A stretch of 64,000 nt of DNA from Kudoa neothunni (lineage: Eukaryota > Cnidaria): the NCBI GenBank assembly GCA_964304625.1, contig OZ199840.1, positions 2,666,001 through 2,730,000 on the forward strand, read 5' to 3'. The notes under the pieces were generated by a model. It was not told the origin of the DNA and did not search any database. It saw only the letters and a program-made list of their open reading frames with translations. This document shows, piece by piece, positions 49,601 through 61,215 of the stretch. The first letter of the stretch is position 1. Each line of letters starts with the position of its first letter. Both the position numbers and the translations under genes were made by a program.

Positions 49601-52600
49601 ATCCTTTTGCTTATAATATTGACAAAATCTAAATTTAAATCGATATACAACGAAATTAAAATTTGATTACTTGATTTCTTTGCATATATTATAAACATGG
49701 CAATCAAGATGTAGATAATTCCATCAATAATTATCATCATCCAATAAAATCCAAGACCATAATCATTGGTGGAGAAATGGGAGGTAAAAATATTTGAGAG
49801 TGTAACTTCGGTGTAGCTTTGCTCAAACATAGCGATATTTCGAAGAACTTTTCCTAGAGCGATTGGTAATGAAAACCCCTAAATAATGAGCATTAGAATG
49901 ACAATTAGAATTTGATTATGGTGAAATTAATTAATCAATCAATCAATCCTCATGAAATACCAATAAAACATGGATGTATAAAGGCAGAGCGTGTTTGAAG
50001 AACATTATCAGTGGTAGTGGAATAAATAAAATCACATAGACCAGACTGCCCATGTTTGATCCAACAACGGCGTCGTCAAACAAACTATATATGATAACAC
50101 AGAATGCGAAAGAAGAGACGTAGAAGGTGAATAATACGGCGGACAACAACATCAAACATGTAGATACAATCATCCCTTTAATTTTCAATAGGATAATCAC
50201 GGTTGCAACGAATATTGAAGAAATAACTGAATAGATAATAAACCATGAAAACAAATTCTGTACTTGAGATACGCCCATAATCTAAACATTTTGTACAAAG
50301 ATCACATTGGGTGTTTTTCATGTATTTAATCAATATCAAAAAACTCACTTGCATCATGTCTAAGGTTTTTTGCTCTTTTTCCAAAATCAAAAAATATATA
50401 CACGATGTGACGATTTGAGAATACCCAAAAATTAACGCATGTGGAAGTAATTTTAAAAATTTTGTTTTAAGTCTAAATATTTATATTAATAAATATCTAT
50501 ACATGATCATTATCATTAGAATTTTTTAAGTGAAAGACTAATAAATACAAGTCAATAACTGTGCAAAATCTGGGGAATTGTGGCCATAAATTTGTCCACG
50601 TTTGATAGCGTATTTGGAATGTAGAGTTTCATCAGCGAATATTCAATCATATCTTGAAAGTAAATAACGTAGTTCTTAAAATAGTCATATGACCAATGGT
50701 TATTATATTGTAGCGATAGAATTTCACTATTAATGGTATAAATTAGTCATTCGAATATAAGAATGGTTGTGGTTAATATATTTATTATTTTAGTTTTTGT
50801 AACAAAGAGATTTTTAAATGAATTAAATAATAGTGATGAAACAAATAATAAGAAATTTTCTGTATACTTAGGGTGCATTTCATAAGTTCTAGGCGACAAG
50901 TTGGGCATGTAAATTAGTTTGTATGAGGGATCATCTTTGGTCCCATTAAGAGATATTCCTAGAAATACAATTCATTTATAAGTTGGTTGGAAAATAAAAA
51001 CTTAGATGAAATATATCGGATTGTCATACCTATGGCAAATGGGGAAATCGAAGAATTTGGCATATCACTGGGGTTGACGAGAGGATCGAAATATTCCAAA
51101 ACAGCCTTTTCGTTATTCACCAATTTGAACCCAGTAGGAATCCATTTAAAAGGGACATTTTTCAAAAGGTGTGATATAACCAGCAGATAATTTGTGATTG
51201 TATCCATTTTCTGGTAATGAAGATATTATTGAAATAAAATATTAATTAGATTTAATACTACATTGATATTTGTTATATTCGATAGATTAGTCGCAGTAGA
51301 AAGAAAACAATAAATTTCATTGATAATTGTCGAGTGTTGGGATAGATTTAACATGAGATCAGAAAAAGGTTTGAAAAACTCATTGAGGTGAGTAATAACT
51401 GTTTGACCGATTTCAGTATCGATTGAAGAAAGGGGTAATTTATTGTCGACAATGGCTTTGATAGTTTTCTCCAAAAGTTTAGATTCACAGGTTGCTTCTT
51501 GGATTCCGTCTATATACATTGATCAAAAACGAATATTCTTGTGTATAAATTTAATTCTAATGTAACATAGGAGATGTAACTTTATTTTTAATATTTTAGT
51601 CGAAAAATTATTAGCTTATTAAATATCTGTATTCGCAGTTGAATAATATACGCTGTAAATTAAAACTTAATTAGTCTATTAATATTTGCCAGAATTTTGT
51701 ATCTGTATGAATAATAATTAATCAGTTTTAATTTAAAATTCATAATTAATTGATTCAAAATTAAATACAGTCGAACCCCGTTTATCCGAAAATCGCGCTA
51801 TCCGAATGATTTTTTAGAATTTATTTGAAAACGATGTAGATTCTAAATAATAAAATTTCGACAACCGCCATCCGAAACAACTTTTGGCTGGAATTTCCGG
51901 ATAAAAATGTCTTGAAGTCTGGATTAGTGCCTGGTTAAAATGGCACCTATATTTATTTTTTTGCCACATACGTTCGTTATTTATTCAATTTAAGTTTATG
52001 TTTGATTAATAGAAATATCGCAACGTAGATAATATAGTATTTTATGTTCAAAACGCAACCATGTTCATGTTCATGATGAACAAATAAATGTTGGTTAAAG
52101 ACAAACTCCCTTATATCTTATCGTGAGTAATAAAAAATAAAAAATGGAATTTATTGGATGGTTTAATCACAAACTAGCAGTGACTTCGTAGGCCCAATTT
52201 ATCCACGGAATCGACCTAATTCAACAATGTTCACACATCAGATTTTTCCCATAACACCTCCACTTTTAAGTCTTATTGAGTTTTAACAATCAATATTAAA
52301 TTGTTGGAATATGACATATTTCAATTAATGAGGAAATTCTAAATATCGTTATGAAGAATTCTGGGAAAATACTCCTCATTGTTACTTTATTAATCTTACT
52401 ATCATTATGAGTACAGCTTACAATATCCGAATTGGGAAGAAATTGTAAAAAAATTAATAATAATAGACCATTTTTTAGAATCTAGATTATACCATTTTAA
52501 TATGGCGTTAACGTCGCGCCTTTCGGTTGTATGCGTGCGCCGATTACGTTGGATCTAAAATATTCGTTAAAAATACAAAACAAATATTGAAAAATAAAGT

Positions 52601-55600
52601 ATGCAACCAACCTACAATTTTTTCAAACTGCACATGCGCATTTACCAAATTTTGTTTAGATGGTATCTATTTGCACTCTGTCGGTGCATGCGCGGAGGAT
52701 TAAAGCATTACCTCTATATGTGCTTTTACTCTTATATTAGTCATTTCAAACAAATCGTAATAGCTGCAAACGCCAAATAACATTTTTTTAATTGGCTTTT
52801 AAAACGTATTTCAATTATTATCTATCGTAAAAATTACAGTCATATTTACTCCATAAAGCAATTTTATGCCAACTTTCAAGTATTAGAAAAAAATGGTTGG
52901 ATAATACTTACAGGGAAAACTTATGTGAATATATCTTTTTGTGGTTTATTAATTTTGAGCGTAATGAGTTCAGAAGGCCGCGATTTATTCAACAAACGAT
53001 TCTGTTCATCCGATAATTTAAAAAATCTTATAAAAAATTTAATATATCCTGAAAGTGCTGACTCATTTTACTTCATTTTGAATGAAATACACCCGACCAA
53101 TTCAACGTATTTTCAATATTTGGAAAAACTGGATTAGTATTCAAAATATTTGGGCTCATTTTCATCGCCTCGATGCTCCGACCCGACATTTGGTTCAAAT
53201 ACAATTAACAATTAACAGAATTGAACAAAAGCATGACAAGATAAAAGAGTTATGTCAAAGGCATCGTTAATTCACTAAGTCAATTCAATACTCAGTTACT
53301 GTAAGACCATCATCCATGGTGATGATTTATAAAAAAATGATCTGATTCTTATGAAGAACGAAATTGATGATGTCGATGATGATATTTCGGCAATAATAAA
53401 TCGTTTGTCCAGTTTTTACGCTAATAAAATCAAACTAGAGACTCAAAATCTGAAATTATTATCAATTAGGAATTAAATAAAACATGACCTTTTTCAAATT
53501 GTTTCTTGTGCAGCAATCATTACGTTTCAAGATAATATGTACAAATGTGATTGTAAATTTTTTCAACAATATTCTCTCTCATGAAAAAATATTGTGGCAA
53601 TGATAAAATCTTTAATTTTAACTTCTGATTCTATGTGCACTGGAAGGTGGTTTATACAAACAATGATATATATATATATATATATATTCGTCGATAATAA
53701 TGATGTGTGCAATAAACAGACGGCGATATTTCAACAACTATAAACTCCCCCGGTATTGATGCACAAAATATCGACTTTAATGTTTTACCAACCAATATAC
53801 ATTTAAAATAAAAGTTTAAAAAAAACAAAAAATTATGTTCTGAAATATTGGATCAATTAAATACACTTGGTGATAGTCAAGACAACGAATTTTATATGAG
53901 CCTACGAAATTTAAAGAGCAATACAACCATATTTTCCATAAATCAACGAAATTAAAAAAATTCAAACTCGTATAATTTCAATTTTTGTTCCATTAAAGAT
54001 TAAAGTAAAAGGAAGAGTAAACAATTAAGCAACTGTGTTGATTATTCAAAGTAGAAAAAAATATTGTTATCATTTTATTCATTTTTTGAAGAATAATTTT
54101 TATCGTTTTTGGCTATTAGTGTTTTTCTACAGCAACTAATATAAGAGAAAAAGCACATATAGAGGTAATACATTAATCCTACGTGCATGCATCGAGGGAG
54201 TGCAAATAGACACTATCGGCGGAAATACACAAAATACATGTTTAACAACAAATAATATAAAGGTTAGACGTTCCTAAATTGAACTCCTGGAAATTAAATT
54301 CGACAAAACCATTGTACTTTTGGTATATCTAACTATTAAAATTGATTAGACGATGTTTTTAGAAATGGGTGTATCAAAGTTTATTTCGTACTGATAGTAT
54401 TAAGTGGAGTAATAAAAGTTAATTTCAATTAGTTATTATTTAGTTATATAATAATTGATAGTGTTTTTACGTTCACTCTAAAATGATTTTAATTTTAATT
54501 CCGCTAATCACCATATTTTTTGAATCATAATTTTCAGACCAAAAAAATAGTTCAATTCCTTCTACGGGTCGCCTATGGGCGGCAACTTGGAAGAATTGAT
54601 ATATTTTTGAGTGATGTTAAGAAATTTTTCGATTTAAAATATTTCCGGCCCAAACGACACTGGGAATTTCGCAAACCTTATTTTTAATTATCAACCCCAA
54701 GAGAGTACATCATAAATTAATTATTATTTACTTGAAATAAACGATATTTTATTAAATTAAAAGATTATATTGATATTACCTTTATTGTTGTAGGAAATTG
54801 ATGTATATTTATTTTTCTTTTCAAAAGCAGTAGCCTTGTGATTGCTAGAGGAGCAAATAAATTCCTTAATATCGTAACGATTGACTTTTTCTGGATTGGT
54901 TTCAATGAATATTTTTTTTATATCCAAAAATTGTTGATCCTAAATTAACAATTATAAGAAATTGGATCAACGAGCTAGACAATCACTTCACTCAGAAATT
55001 TGACGTTGTTAAATAACACAATAATTTTTTCTACCATCTAAAACTGAATTAGATTATTTAAACAAATTAAAGAAACCTCCACTAAACTTTGGGTAACATT
55101 TATTTTTTGTTTTTGAATTCCATCGGAAATATATTTGGGTAGGATTATATTTTGTCTTATTAATTCATAGATATTCTCCTTGTCAAATTGAAAACAGCAA
55201 TCAAATAAGAATTATGTACGATAAAGCTTGGATAGCTTTTAGGGAACAATAACATGAAATCCTTCTTTGTAATTTCTGGCCATTCCACATTCGTTTCCTT
55301 GTGATTCATCAAAAAATTACGATACTAAATTATATCATGTAAAACCCACTGTCTATAGATAATCATAAAAAATGAATTTTATTGAAAAAATGGTTTATTT
55401 ATAGTTTTCAAGAGAAATGATTAAAATATATTAAACTAATGAATATTAAATAATGCCGTGAGATTATTAATCCAAACTTTTACCTTAACTCCAAGTAATA
55501 CCAACTAAAAAACTGAATTAAAAATTCAAAGATAAAATAACATTTACCACTCTAAGATCGATAGGTTCCTTCATTATAATGCGTTCATATTCGTTATTTA

Positions 55601-56284
55601 ACATTAAAACATGACGTTGAAACCGATTTCTAGTGTTGTTGTCTACAGAGATAATATCTCCAATTTTTGGTTCTAATGAAAAACTGTTGTATATGAACGA
55701 ATACAACACTCAACTCAAATTACCACTATCGAAAGATGGGATTTTTTGGAATGCATCAAGAATCGATGTAGCATCAAAAACAAGATTTTCTATCTTTTTC
55801 TTGAGATAGCTATTATTATTTAATTTCCAGTAGATTTGAAGATAGTCGTTAAATCTGTTTAGTGGAAAGAAAAAAACATCATATAATTCAAACCGGTCCC
55901 AAACATAGGTCTACCTTGAATTCATAAATGTATAGTTATTTAAATTTGAAATCTCAGAATTGGGCCTCACATCATTACAGATGACACTAAATAGAGTCTT
56001 CATCATGCTGTCTGATGGCATGGCCATCGGTTTTGTATGGCCTAAATTTACAATAATATAAAACATCCAATAATAATTATACCATTATTCAAGTATGTTA
56101 CAGGAATTTTAATTACATTTGGTATAAAGAAAATTGACATTAATAAAACTGGGAAGAGCAGTTCCACTATTAGAGTCCCCTAAAAATGTGGTATGAGCAG
56201 TGACGACAAGTTAATGCTTTCAGATCGAACTTTATCAGTCAATTTAAGTTTTGTACATTTCCATAACAAAATCAACATTCTCAT
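39324..56284 (-). CDS. ABCA-family lipid transporter B (full-size), tandem paralogue of A
   Basis: Same family, strand, domain order and exon plan as gene A, from ATG 56284 ([18 protein letters not shown]) to TAG 39324 (last exon VFVNLMKCR). Several exons have exactly the same length as their partner in A: 248, 91, 321, 156, 320, 197, 155, 178, 113 and 124 nt. The gene is longer because introns are larger, with transposons in two of them. The frame breaks at about four single-base slips: one extra g at 50572-50575, one base missing near 48506-48510, one extra t in the run at 48400-48406 and one extra t at 46503-46506. The exon 2-3 junction (56102, 56041) is also out of phase by one. The two NBD1 slips cancel each other downstream. 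No nonsense substitution was seen. Function is presumed lipid transport, as for A. It may be a gene with consensus errors or a young pseudogene. Confidence 0.82.
41719..43076 (-). other. ABCA-B intron 24, 3' part
   Basis: A+T-rich intron sequence between the Tigger-like insertion and exon 25. No gene or repeat recognised. Confidence 0.5.
43077..44250 (+). mobile_element. pogo/Tigger-type element in ABCA-B intron 24
   Basis: The ends begin CAGTAGGAGACGGCTCGT on the left and CAGTAGGTGACGGATCGT on the right (reverse-complemented), flanked by TA (43075-43076, 44251-44252). Inside, [20 protein letters not shown] (from about 43371) matches the helix-turn-helix start of Tigger 2 (FNLKSIFSLNSILL) and runs into a 76-codon open stretch ending at 43639. 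The catalytic domain is absent, so the 1,174-bp copy is an internally deleted, non-autonomous element. Confidence 0.8.
44253..46401 (-). other. ABCA-B intron 24, 5' part
   Basis: About 2.1 kb of intron. It includes a small G+C-richer patch with two neighbouring hairpins (44456-44472 and 44479-44498) and a 16-bp perfect palindrome actacagtactgtagt near 44906. No protein-coding content was recognised. Confidence 0.45.
47914..48895 (-). other. ABCA-B exons 17-20: linker and NBD1
   Basis: Exons 48740-48895, 48365-48684, 48115-48311 and 47914-48068. Walker A is GPNGAGKST, the Q-loop [12 protein letters not shown], the signature [11 protein letters not shown], Walker [14 protein letters not shown] and the H-loop [12 protein letters not shown]. 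Between about 48407 and 48506 the conserved residues are in a different frame from the rest of the exon: a base is missing near 48506-48510 and an extra one lies in the seven-base run at 48400-48406. The exon length is therefore unchanged at 320 nt. Confidence 0.88.
49573..50472 (-). other. ABCA-B exons 14-16: TM2-TM6
   Basis: Exons 50349-50472, 49961-50281 and 49573-49878. The coupling motif after TM2 reads [14 protein letters not shown], almost identical to gene A. Hydrophobic helices follow ([39 protein letters not shown]). The basic tail [14 protein letters not shown] parallels that of A. Confidence 0.82.
51768..51960 (+). repeat. pogo/Tigger-type terminal fragment
   Basis: After a TA dinucleotide the sequence starts CAGTCGAACCCCGTTTATCC and continues into 'gaaaatcg'. 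This closely resembles the widespread pogo/Tigger terminal repeat that begins CAGT.GAACC.CG.TTATCCG. A second ATCCGAAA-type motif follows at about 51870. The opposite end was not found, so this is a solo end or a damaged MITE in ABCA-B intron 9. Confidence 0.55.
52658..54224. mobile_element. Unclassified element with about 80-bp inverted repeats
   Basis: The sequence at 52658-52740 (tctatttgcactctgtcggt ... ctctatatgtgcttttactc ... ttatattag) recurs inverted at 54141-54224 with mostly single-base differences. The arms enclose about 1.4 kb. No target duplication is clear because the outer edges fade. The interior holds two stretches that look formerly coding (52781-53137 and about 53340-53476) and a (TA)n tract near 53671. 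It sits in ABCA-B intron 9. A DNA transposon that picked up foreign sequence, or an inverted duplication around a gene fragment, would both fit. No transposase was recognised. Confidence 0.55.
52781..53137 (+). pseudogene. Unrecognised coding fragment inside inverted-repeat element
   Basis: Open for 119 codons between stops, unusual in DNA this A+T-rich, yet with no ATG. The translation includes [20 protein letters not shown], then [20 protein letters not shown], reminiscent of a helical repeat such as ARM, and ends in [11 protein letters not shown] second frame (53082-53270) ends in a coiled-coil-like [21 protein letters not shown] third stretch near 53340-53476 starts [20 protein letters not shown]. 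The pieces may be one decayed gene or exons of it. I cannot name the family. Confidence 0.4.
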
Positions 56285-57683
56285 TTCTTATTATTTTGTG
56301 ATTAGAAGACTGAAATCGGATATTTAAAGGATTATTTAAATTTTCATTAGAAAAAATCTTCGATCAGTTCCAAGTTTATTTCTCCGCCTGGCTTAGTATT
56401 TTGTAGACTAATTAATTTTATAGTTATCGATTAAAACCCATTTAATTTACACAAACATAAGACTTACCTTTTTATTAATATCGATGGAGCTCGTGACATC
56501 ATTTTTTAATTCCATTCATGTAACATAAATCTTAATATATTGCGGTTGATTATAGTGAATGGGTCATGATAAGAATTGAATTAAACTAAATATAATATTC
56601 AGTTATTATCATACTCCTTCTATACATGTATTCCATGTAAAACAATACAGCTGTTCTCATATTTAGAAGATGTGATGAGGTTATTTTTGGTTTTTAGGGT
56701 CACCAGTGGGTGTAAACAACGCCGACAGATTAACACCGTTGCCGATAATAAGTTTTAATTCTTCATAGTGCCGGTTCTTTTATGGAATTCAGTGGCTTTA
56801 ATCTTTAATTAAATAAATTTTTCCCCATTCACCGCAATCTAATTACAAATTCAGATTAATCATAGATAAGTCTTTCCAGATATTCTCCAATAAAGTCCCT
56901 TCAATGATGTTAACATAATAAATTTTCTGTTAGCTCCAATATTATTATCTGAATTAAGAAAAACATTATTTAACAACGCGTATTATGATGACTAATTTCG
57001 GATAATCATTCTTAGATTAATACCCCAGAAAGAAAACTGAAAAGATTCGAATGTTTTATCGAGACTAATTTCTGATCCATATTTATTAATCCAGCATTAC
57101 CTCCTATAAATATCCAAACAGCATCCAGAAAATTAATTGAAAATATCGAGCTCAATTTATTAAAGGTTAATGTGATAAATGATACCTTTAAATTGTATAG
57201 TAACTATCAAAGTTCTTCACGTTTATCCAAATCCTTACAAATTTTAACATATAAATTGTGACATTAATCACTAAATTTTTTAAATATTCTTCCCATCATG
57301 ATATCAGAGTTTATATTTGACCTAATTCATGCTTTTTAGAAAAAAAAAGAAGAGAGCAGAATATAATCTAAATTTTTACAAAGTTTAAGCCAATTAGTAA
57401 ACTTACTGAATCATCACCAAAGTTAGACACTGCTCAAACATCAAAGCCAATACCATTTACACATCAATAATTAATAGGAACTAAATGTTTAAATGTAGTC
57501 CAGGCGAACGTAGGATTGGTAGAGTTGACGCCACACAATCCAGAATTAGATAAGTAATAACATACTGTTCTTATAAATATGCATAAGCAGATCTACATAA
57601 TTTTCGAAGCAAGAATAAATTATTACTCACCCAATAAGATTTCTTAATATTGTATTCTAATCTAGAGAATTTAATTACACGAC
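56285..57683. other. Upstream region of ABCA-B, no gene seen
   Basis: The presumed promoter of gene B lies at the low-coordinate end. The rest is A+T-rich DNA without an open frame or repeat that I can support. Confidence 0.45.
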
Positions 57684-58750
57684 CAGCGTTGCAAACCCTG
57701 CCCGATTTCGGGCAAATCAAGTAAAAATTGTCCGATTTGTTATTCTTATTCTTCGAAAGATTTAATAATCGTAAAGCAATGCTTCAAAAGTAAGAAGTTA
57801 TTCAAAATTCACTAAAAATAGGAAATAATCGTTTTTTATTTTATTTATAGAAATCTTCGAATAGATAATTTTATATTTGGAACAATGCGAGATTTTAAGT
57901 TAAAATATCTACAGTAGAAGTTCAACAAATGCAAGTTACAATCATACATTCTAATAGTCAATTCCTAAAGCCCATTTAATACAGGAGTTGAGACAAAAAG
58001 AACATGCCAAAAATTTATGAAACTAAACACATTTTAAATGTTATGCTCCTGTCGTGACCAACATTTTGGATCATTTTTCAGTCCTGTTATCGATAAGACG
58101 CAGTTTACAAAGATGATGGACTATTTTGGAATTATCGCGAAGAGTATTATGTATGTTAGAGTTATGAATGCTTGAATTTAAAAAGACTCTGATGTTGATG
58201 ATATCCAACGCTAAGCTCTCATTACAAATGTTCGTTATTGATCCTAAACAAATGTTAATTTTATTTAATAACTAAATAAATGAAAATTTAACTAAATATT
58301 ATCTATTTGATTAATTTTTCTGAATTTTAATAAACAAATTATCTTCCATACAAATAAAACCTCATCTAGGTATAGTAGTTATATTAAAAATCGAACGAAG
58401 GGCAGTAAAACAATTATTTGAAATTAAAAGAATTAGACAGGCTTAAAAACAAGTTTTATTAAATCGATTATCAATAATAGGCTTTTTGAGCATTTTCTTT
58501 AACTGGACTATCAAAACCATCAGAAGAAACAGAATGTTGTGCTTTACGTTAGATTATCTTATTCGAATTATGACATTTTTAAACATGAAACAAGTGGTGT
58601 CAAAACTTTGAAGTTTCTAGGTTAATTAGGAATTTACATAAAATTCATACTTATAATTAATATTACTTCGGTTTCTACAAAAAATTCTGATTTTCCCGAT
58701 TTTATCCAGAAAAGATTTGGCTGAATGCCCGATTTGTTTTGGAAATGCTG
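57684..58750. repeat. Possible hAT-like non-autonomous element
   Basis: The left end reads CAGCGTTGCAAACCC followed by tgcccgatttcgggc. The right end, reverse-complemented, reads CAGCATTTCCAAAAC followed by aaatcgggcattc. Ten of the first fifteen bases agree, and both ends carry the cccgattt motif. hAT elements often start CAG.G.TGCCA. No convincing 8-bp target duplication and no transposase were found. Confidence 0.3.
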
Positions 58751-61211
58751 TGTACATACGGCCTTACATTCTAAGATGCAGTCAGGCACTAGTTTGAGAG
58801 ATGATTTCCTTAATTATTTCATTTATAAGTTTTCAATCTCCACGATACACTTAATATTAGTTTTATTAATTCTTTTAATTTTATTTTAACGTAAAAACTC
58901 AATAAAAAATAATTGTAAATTCTAGCTCATTTATAATTCAAATCGATATCTAAAAAAATTTATTAAACTAATATTGAATATAGGAGCTTCAAAGGAATCA
59001 AAGATATAGTTGCAATAATCTAATAACATAATATTTTGATCCGTTGAAATCTCAACCTTTATTTTTTGTTAATACGGTGAATTCTCGGCACAGCTAGCCC
59101 TAGCCAAGTCGTGGAAATCTGGCTAATTACACAAGCGTTTAAACACCACAATGGATTGCTTGTAACCCCTTTGTTTTACCTTTTCCTTATAATTTAACCC
59201 AAAACCATCGAAATCTCAAGGTGAGTATCGCTATAAACCTTATCCTTTAAAAGCTTCATGCGTGTTAGCTCTATGGAAGTTAAAAAATTTGTTACCTAAT
59301 AAGCTTCAGATGATTAAAAAATACAATCTGAATCTTGAAGATAAATCAAACTACAATCAGTAACCGATTTTATACAATCTCAGGATTTTTACTATAAACC
59401 TGTGTTTTCCAAACCTTTTGATTTGCTGAACCCCTGAGTATATTATCCACGTGTGTTTATATTTATGATATTGTTGTATCAAAATTATTTTTTAAAATCG
59501 GCCTTTATTATGGCCAGGAATTTACGAAAGACTAATTGTTTAAGAGTAAAGACCTCCTGAAATTAATGCGCGGATCCCAGTTTGCTAACACTTTAGTAAA
59601 CATTATCTAAAAGTGATAGATTTCAATAAACATATTATATTAATATGTTTATTTATAAAATCCTTGATTTAGAGACATTTTTTACGTATAATTTATGTAT
59701 ATAAATGATTAAATTATCATTCGCCCCTTATGCCCCACATAAATTCTGAATGCATACGCGTACAAAGGTGGGTGTTCTGATTTGATTTATCTCCATGTTT
59801 AAAAAAGAGGACGTAATAATCGTTTTTCAACATATTTAAACTATTTAAAATAAAAATAAAACTAATTTCCCAAGGAACTTTTATCTCATGCCGATGACTT
59901 AAGGAGTTATGACCAAATACTGTGGCTGACCCAACTGTAAGGATTTATATCTTAAAGTTGAACAACCAATTTGTAAATTAATTATAATAAATTTTAAAAA
60001 GAATTATTAGTTGTTTGAGAAAAAAAACCAATTTTTCATTTTGTGTATTATATATTGCAATTAATGTCGTTTAAACAGTTAATTATGACAAATTATAAGC
60101 ATGCATTATTAAAGAGAATTAATAAATAAATTACTATGGGTGTAAATCCTTTAAATAAATATTATATTATTTTTGACAGCGGTTGTTGGTAATTAACGCA
60201 AAAAATCAGCATTAGTACGAAAAATATTGCGCGAATGTAACAACATTAACAGTAAACGGAAAAAATAGGTCGCAACCGATTTTTCGCGCTTTTTGCTGCA
60301 CATGAAGGATATACGAATAAACAATTATCTGATGTATAAATGCAGATAACTCACACACAATACATATAATAGCATGCGTTAACTCTGAACACAACTCTTG
60401 TTTAAAAATACAGCACACAAAACAGAAGCGGTTGTCTTGTAAAGGGAAGCTTCCTAATTTGGAGGTGCGAGATTATATCACAATCATAAATAATTTTTAA
60501 GAAATGTTATTAAAATAATAACTGATTCCCAATATATATAAATCGTTTAAACTTAATGAATACATCGTTATTTTTTGTAGTATGATCGGTTTTGATTTTT
60601 TAATATAATGCAGAAATATTTTAAGAGACATCTTTAATTAGAAAAATACAATGGATGAAATTTTTTTAATACTTAATTAAGTTAAAAATGAAACTGACAA
60701 TTAATATATTAAAAATGCATAAAAATAAAGAGATATTTTTTAACAAATTAAAAATGTTTAAATTAAACTGGAACAATAAAATTAAGCTGTCTCTACTTAA
60801 TTCGTGAAGCCAATTCTTTATTACACGTAAAATTAACTACCTTACACAGATTTTGAATGTGATATGCCTGATCGCATATATCGTGTTATAATTAAAGTTA
60901 GACCCGGTCCTATATTAATTATAAAAAAAGGGTAACAAGTCTTATTTTCGTGATGAATATTGCATTTCTGACATACAATCAAAAGGATTATACTTCTATG
61001 CAAACATCCAAAAAAGTAATGGAGATTAAATTTTTTGGAAAGAAATTGTTACTACCATAAATAACGGAAGTATTCATTATTGTTGTGACAAAAACCTAAT
61101 AATCAAGGTCCTGTTGAATAATCACTGCAAAAATCCTCTGAAACAATTCTAGGTCTTATTTAAAATTTCCGTTAAAAAATCATCAAGTCTCATTTTCGGA
61201 GTTGGTTTATA
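58751..61211. other. Gene-poor A+T-rich region
   Basis: About 2.5 kb without a supported gene. At 59399 there is a single hAT-like end (ctgtgttttccaaacctttt, leading to gctgaacccct) with no partner found. A 68-codon minus frame at 60212-60418 resembles no family. Confidence 0.45.
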
Positions 61212-61215
61212 TTAA

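Larger units (their letters stand above)
50549..56284 (-). other. ABCA-B exons 1-13: TM1 and extracellular domain 1
   Basis: Located exons include 56231-56284, 56102-56179, about 55916-56041, about 55735-55864, about 55547-55675, 54780-54939, 51262-51509, 51030-51210, 50868-50958 and 50549-50726. The exon carrying [12 protein letters not shown] lies near 55237-55340. Key matches to gene A are [39 protein letters not shown] and [15 protein letters not shown]. The last exon has one extra g in the 50572-50575 run, just before the RFCTVID block. Confidence 0.8.

Noticed and set aside
53660-53690. Direct repeats suggesting a CRISPR-like array or satellite.
   Set aside because: This and similar tracts are simple (TA)n or (AATC)n microsatellites without spacers.
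20947-56284. Programmed ribosomal frameshifting in the ABCA genes.
   Set aside because: The slips lie at different places in the two paralogues, go in both directions and lack a shared slippery site or downstream structure.
59399-59445. hAT element starting at ctgtgttttccaaacctttt.
   Set aside because: Only one end was found; without a partner or duplication it cannot be called an element.
60212-60418. A 68-codon minus-strand open frame in the gene-poor 3' part.
   Set aside because: Hydrophobic and cysteine-scattered composition without family resemblance or context; likely chance.
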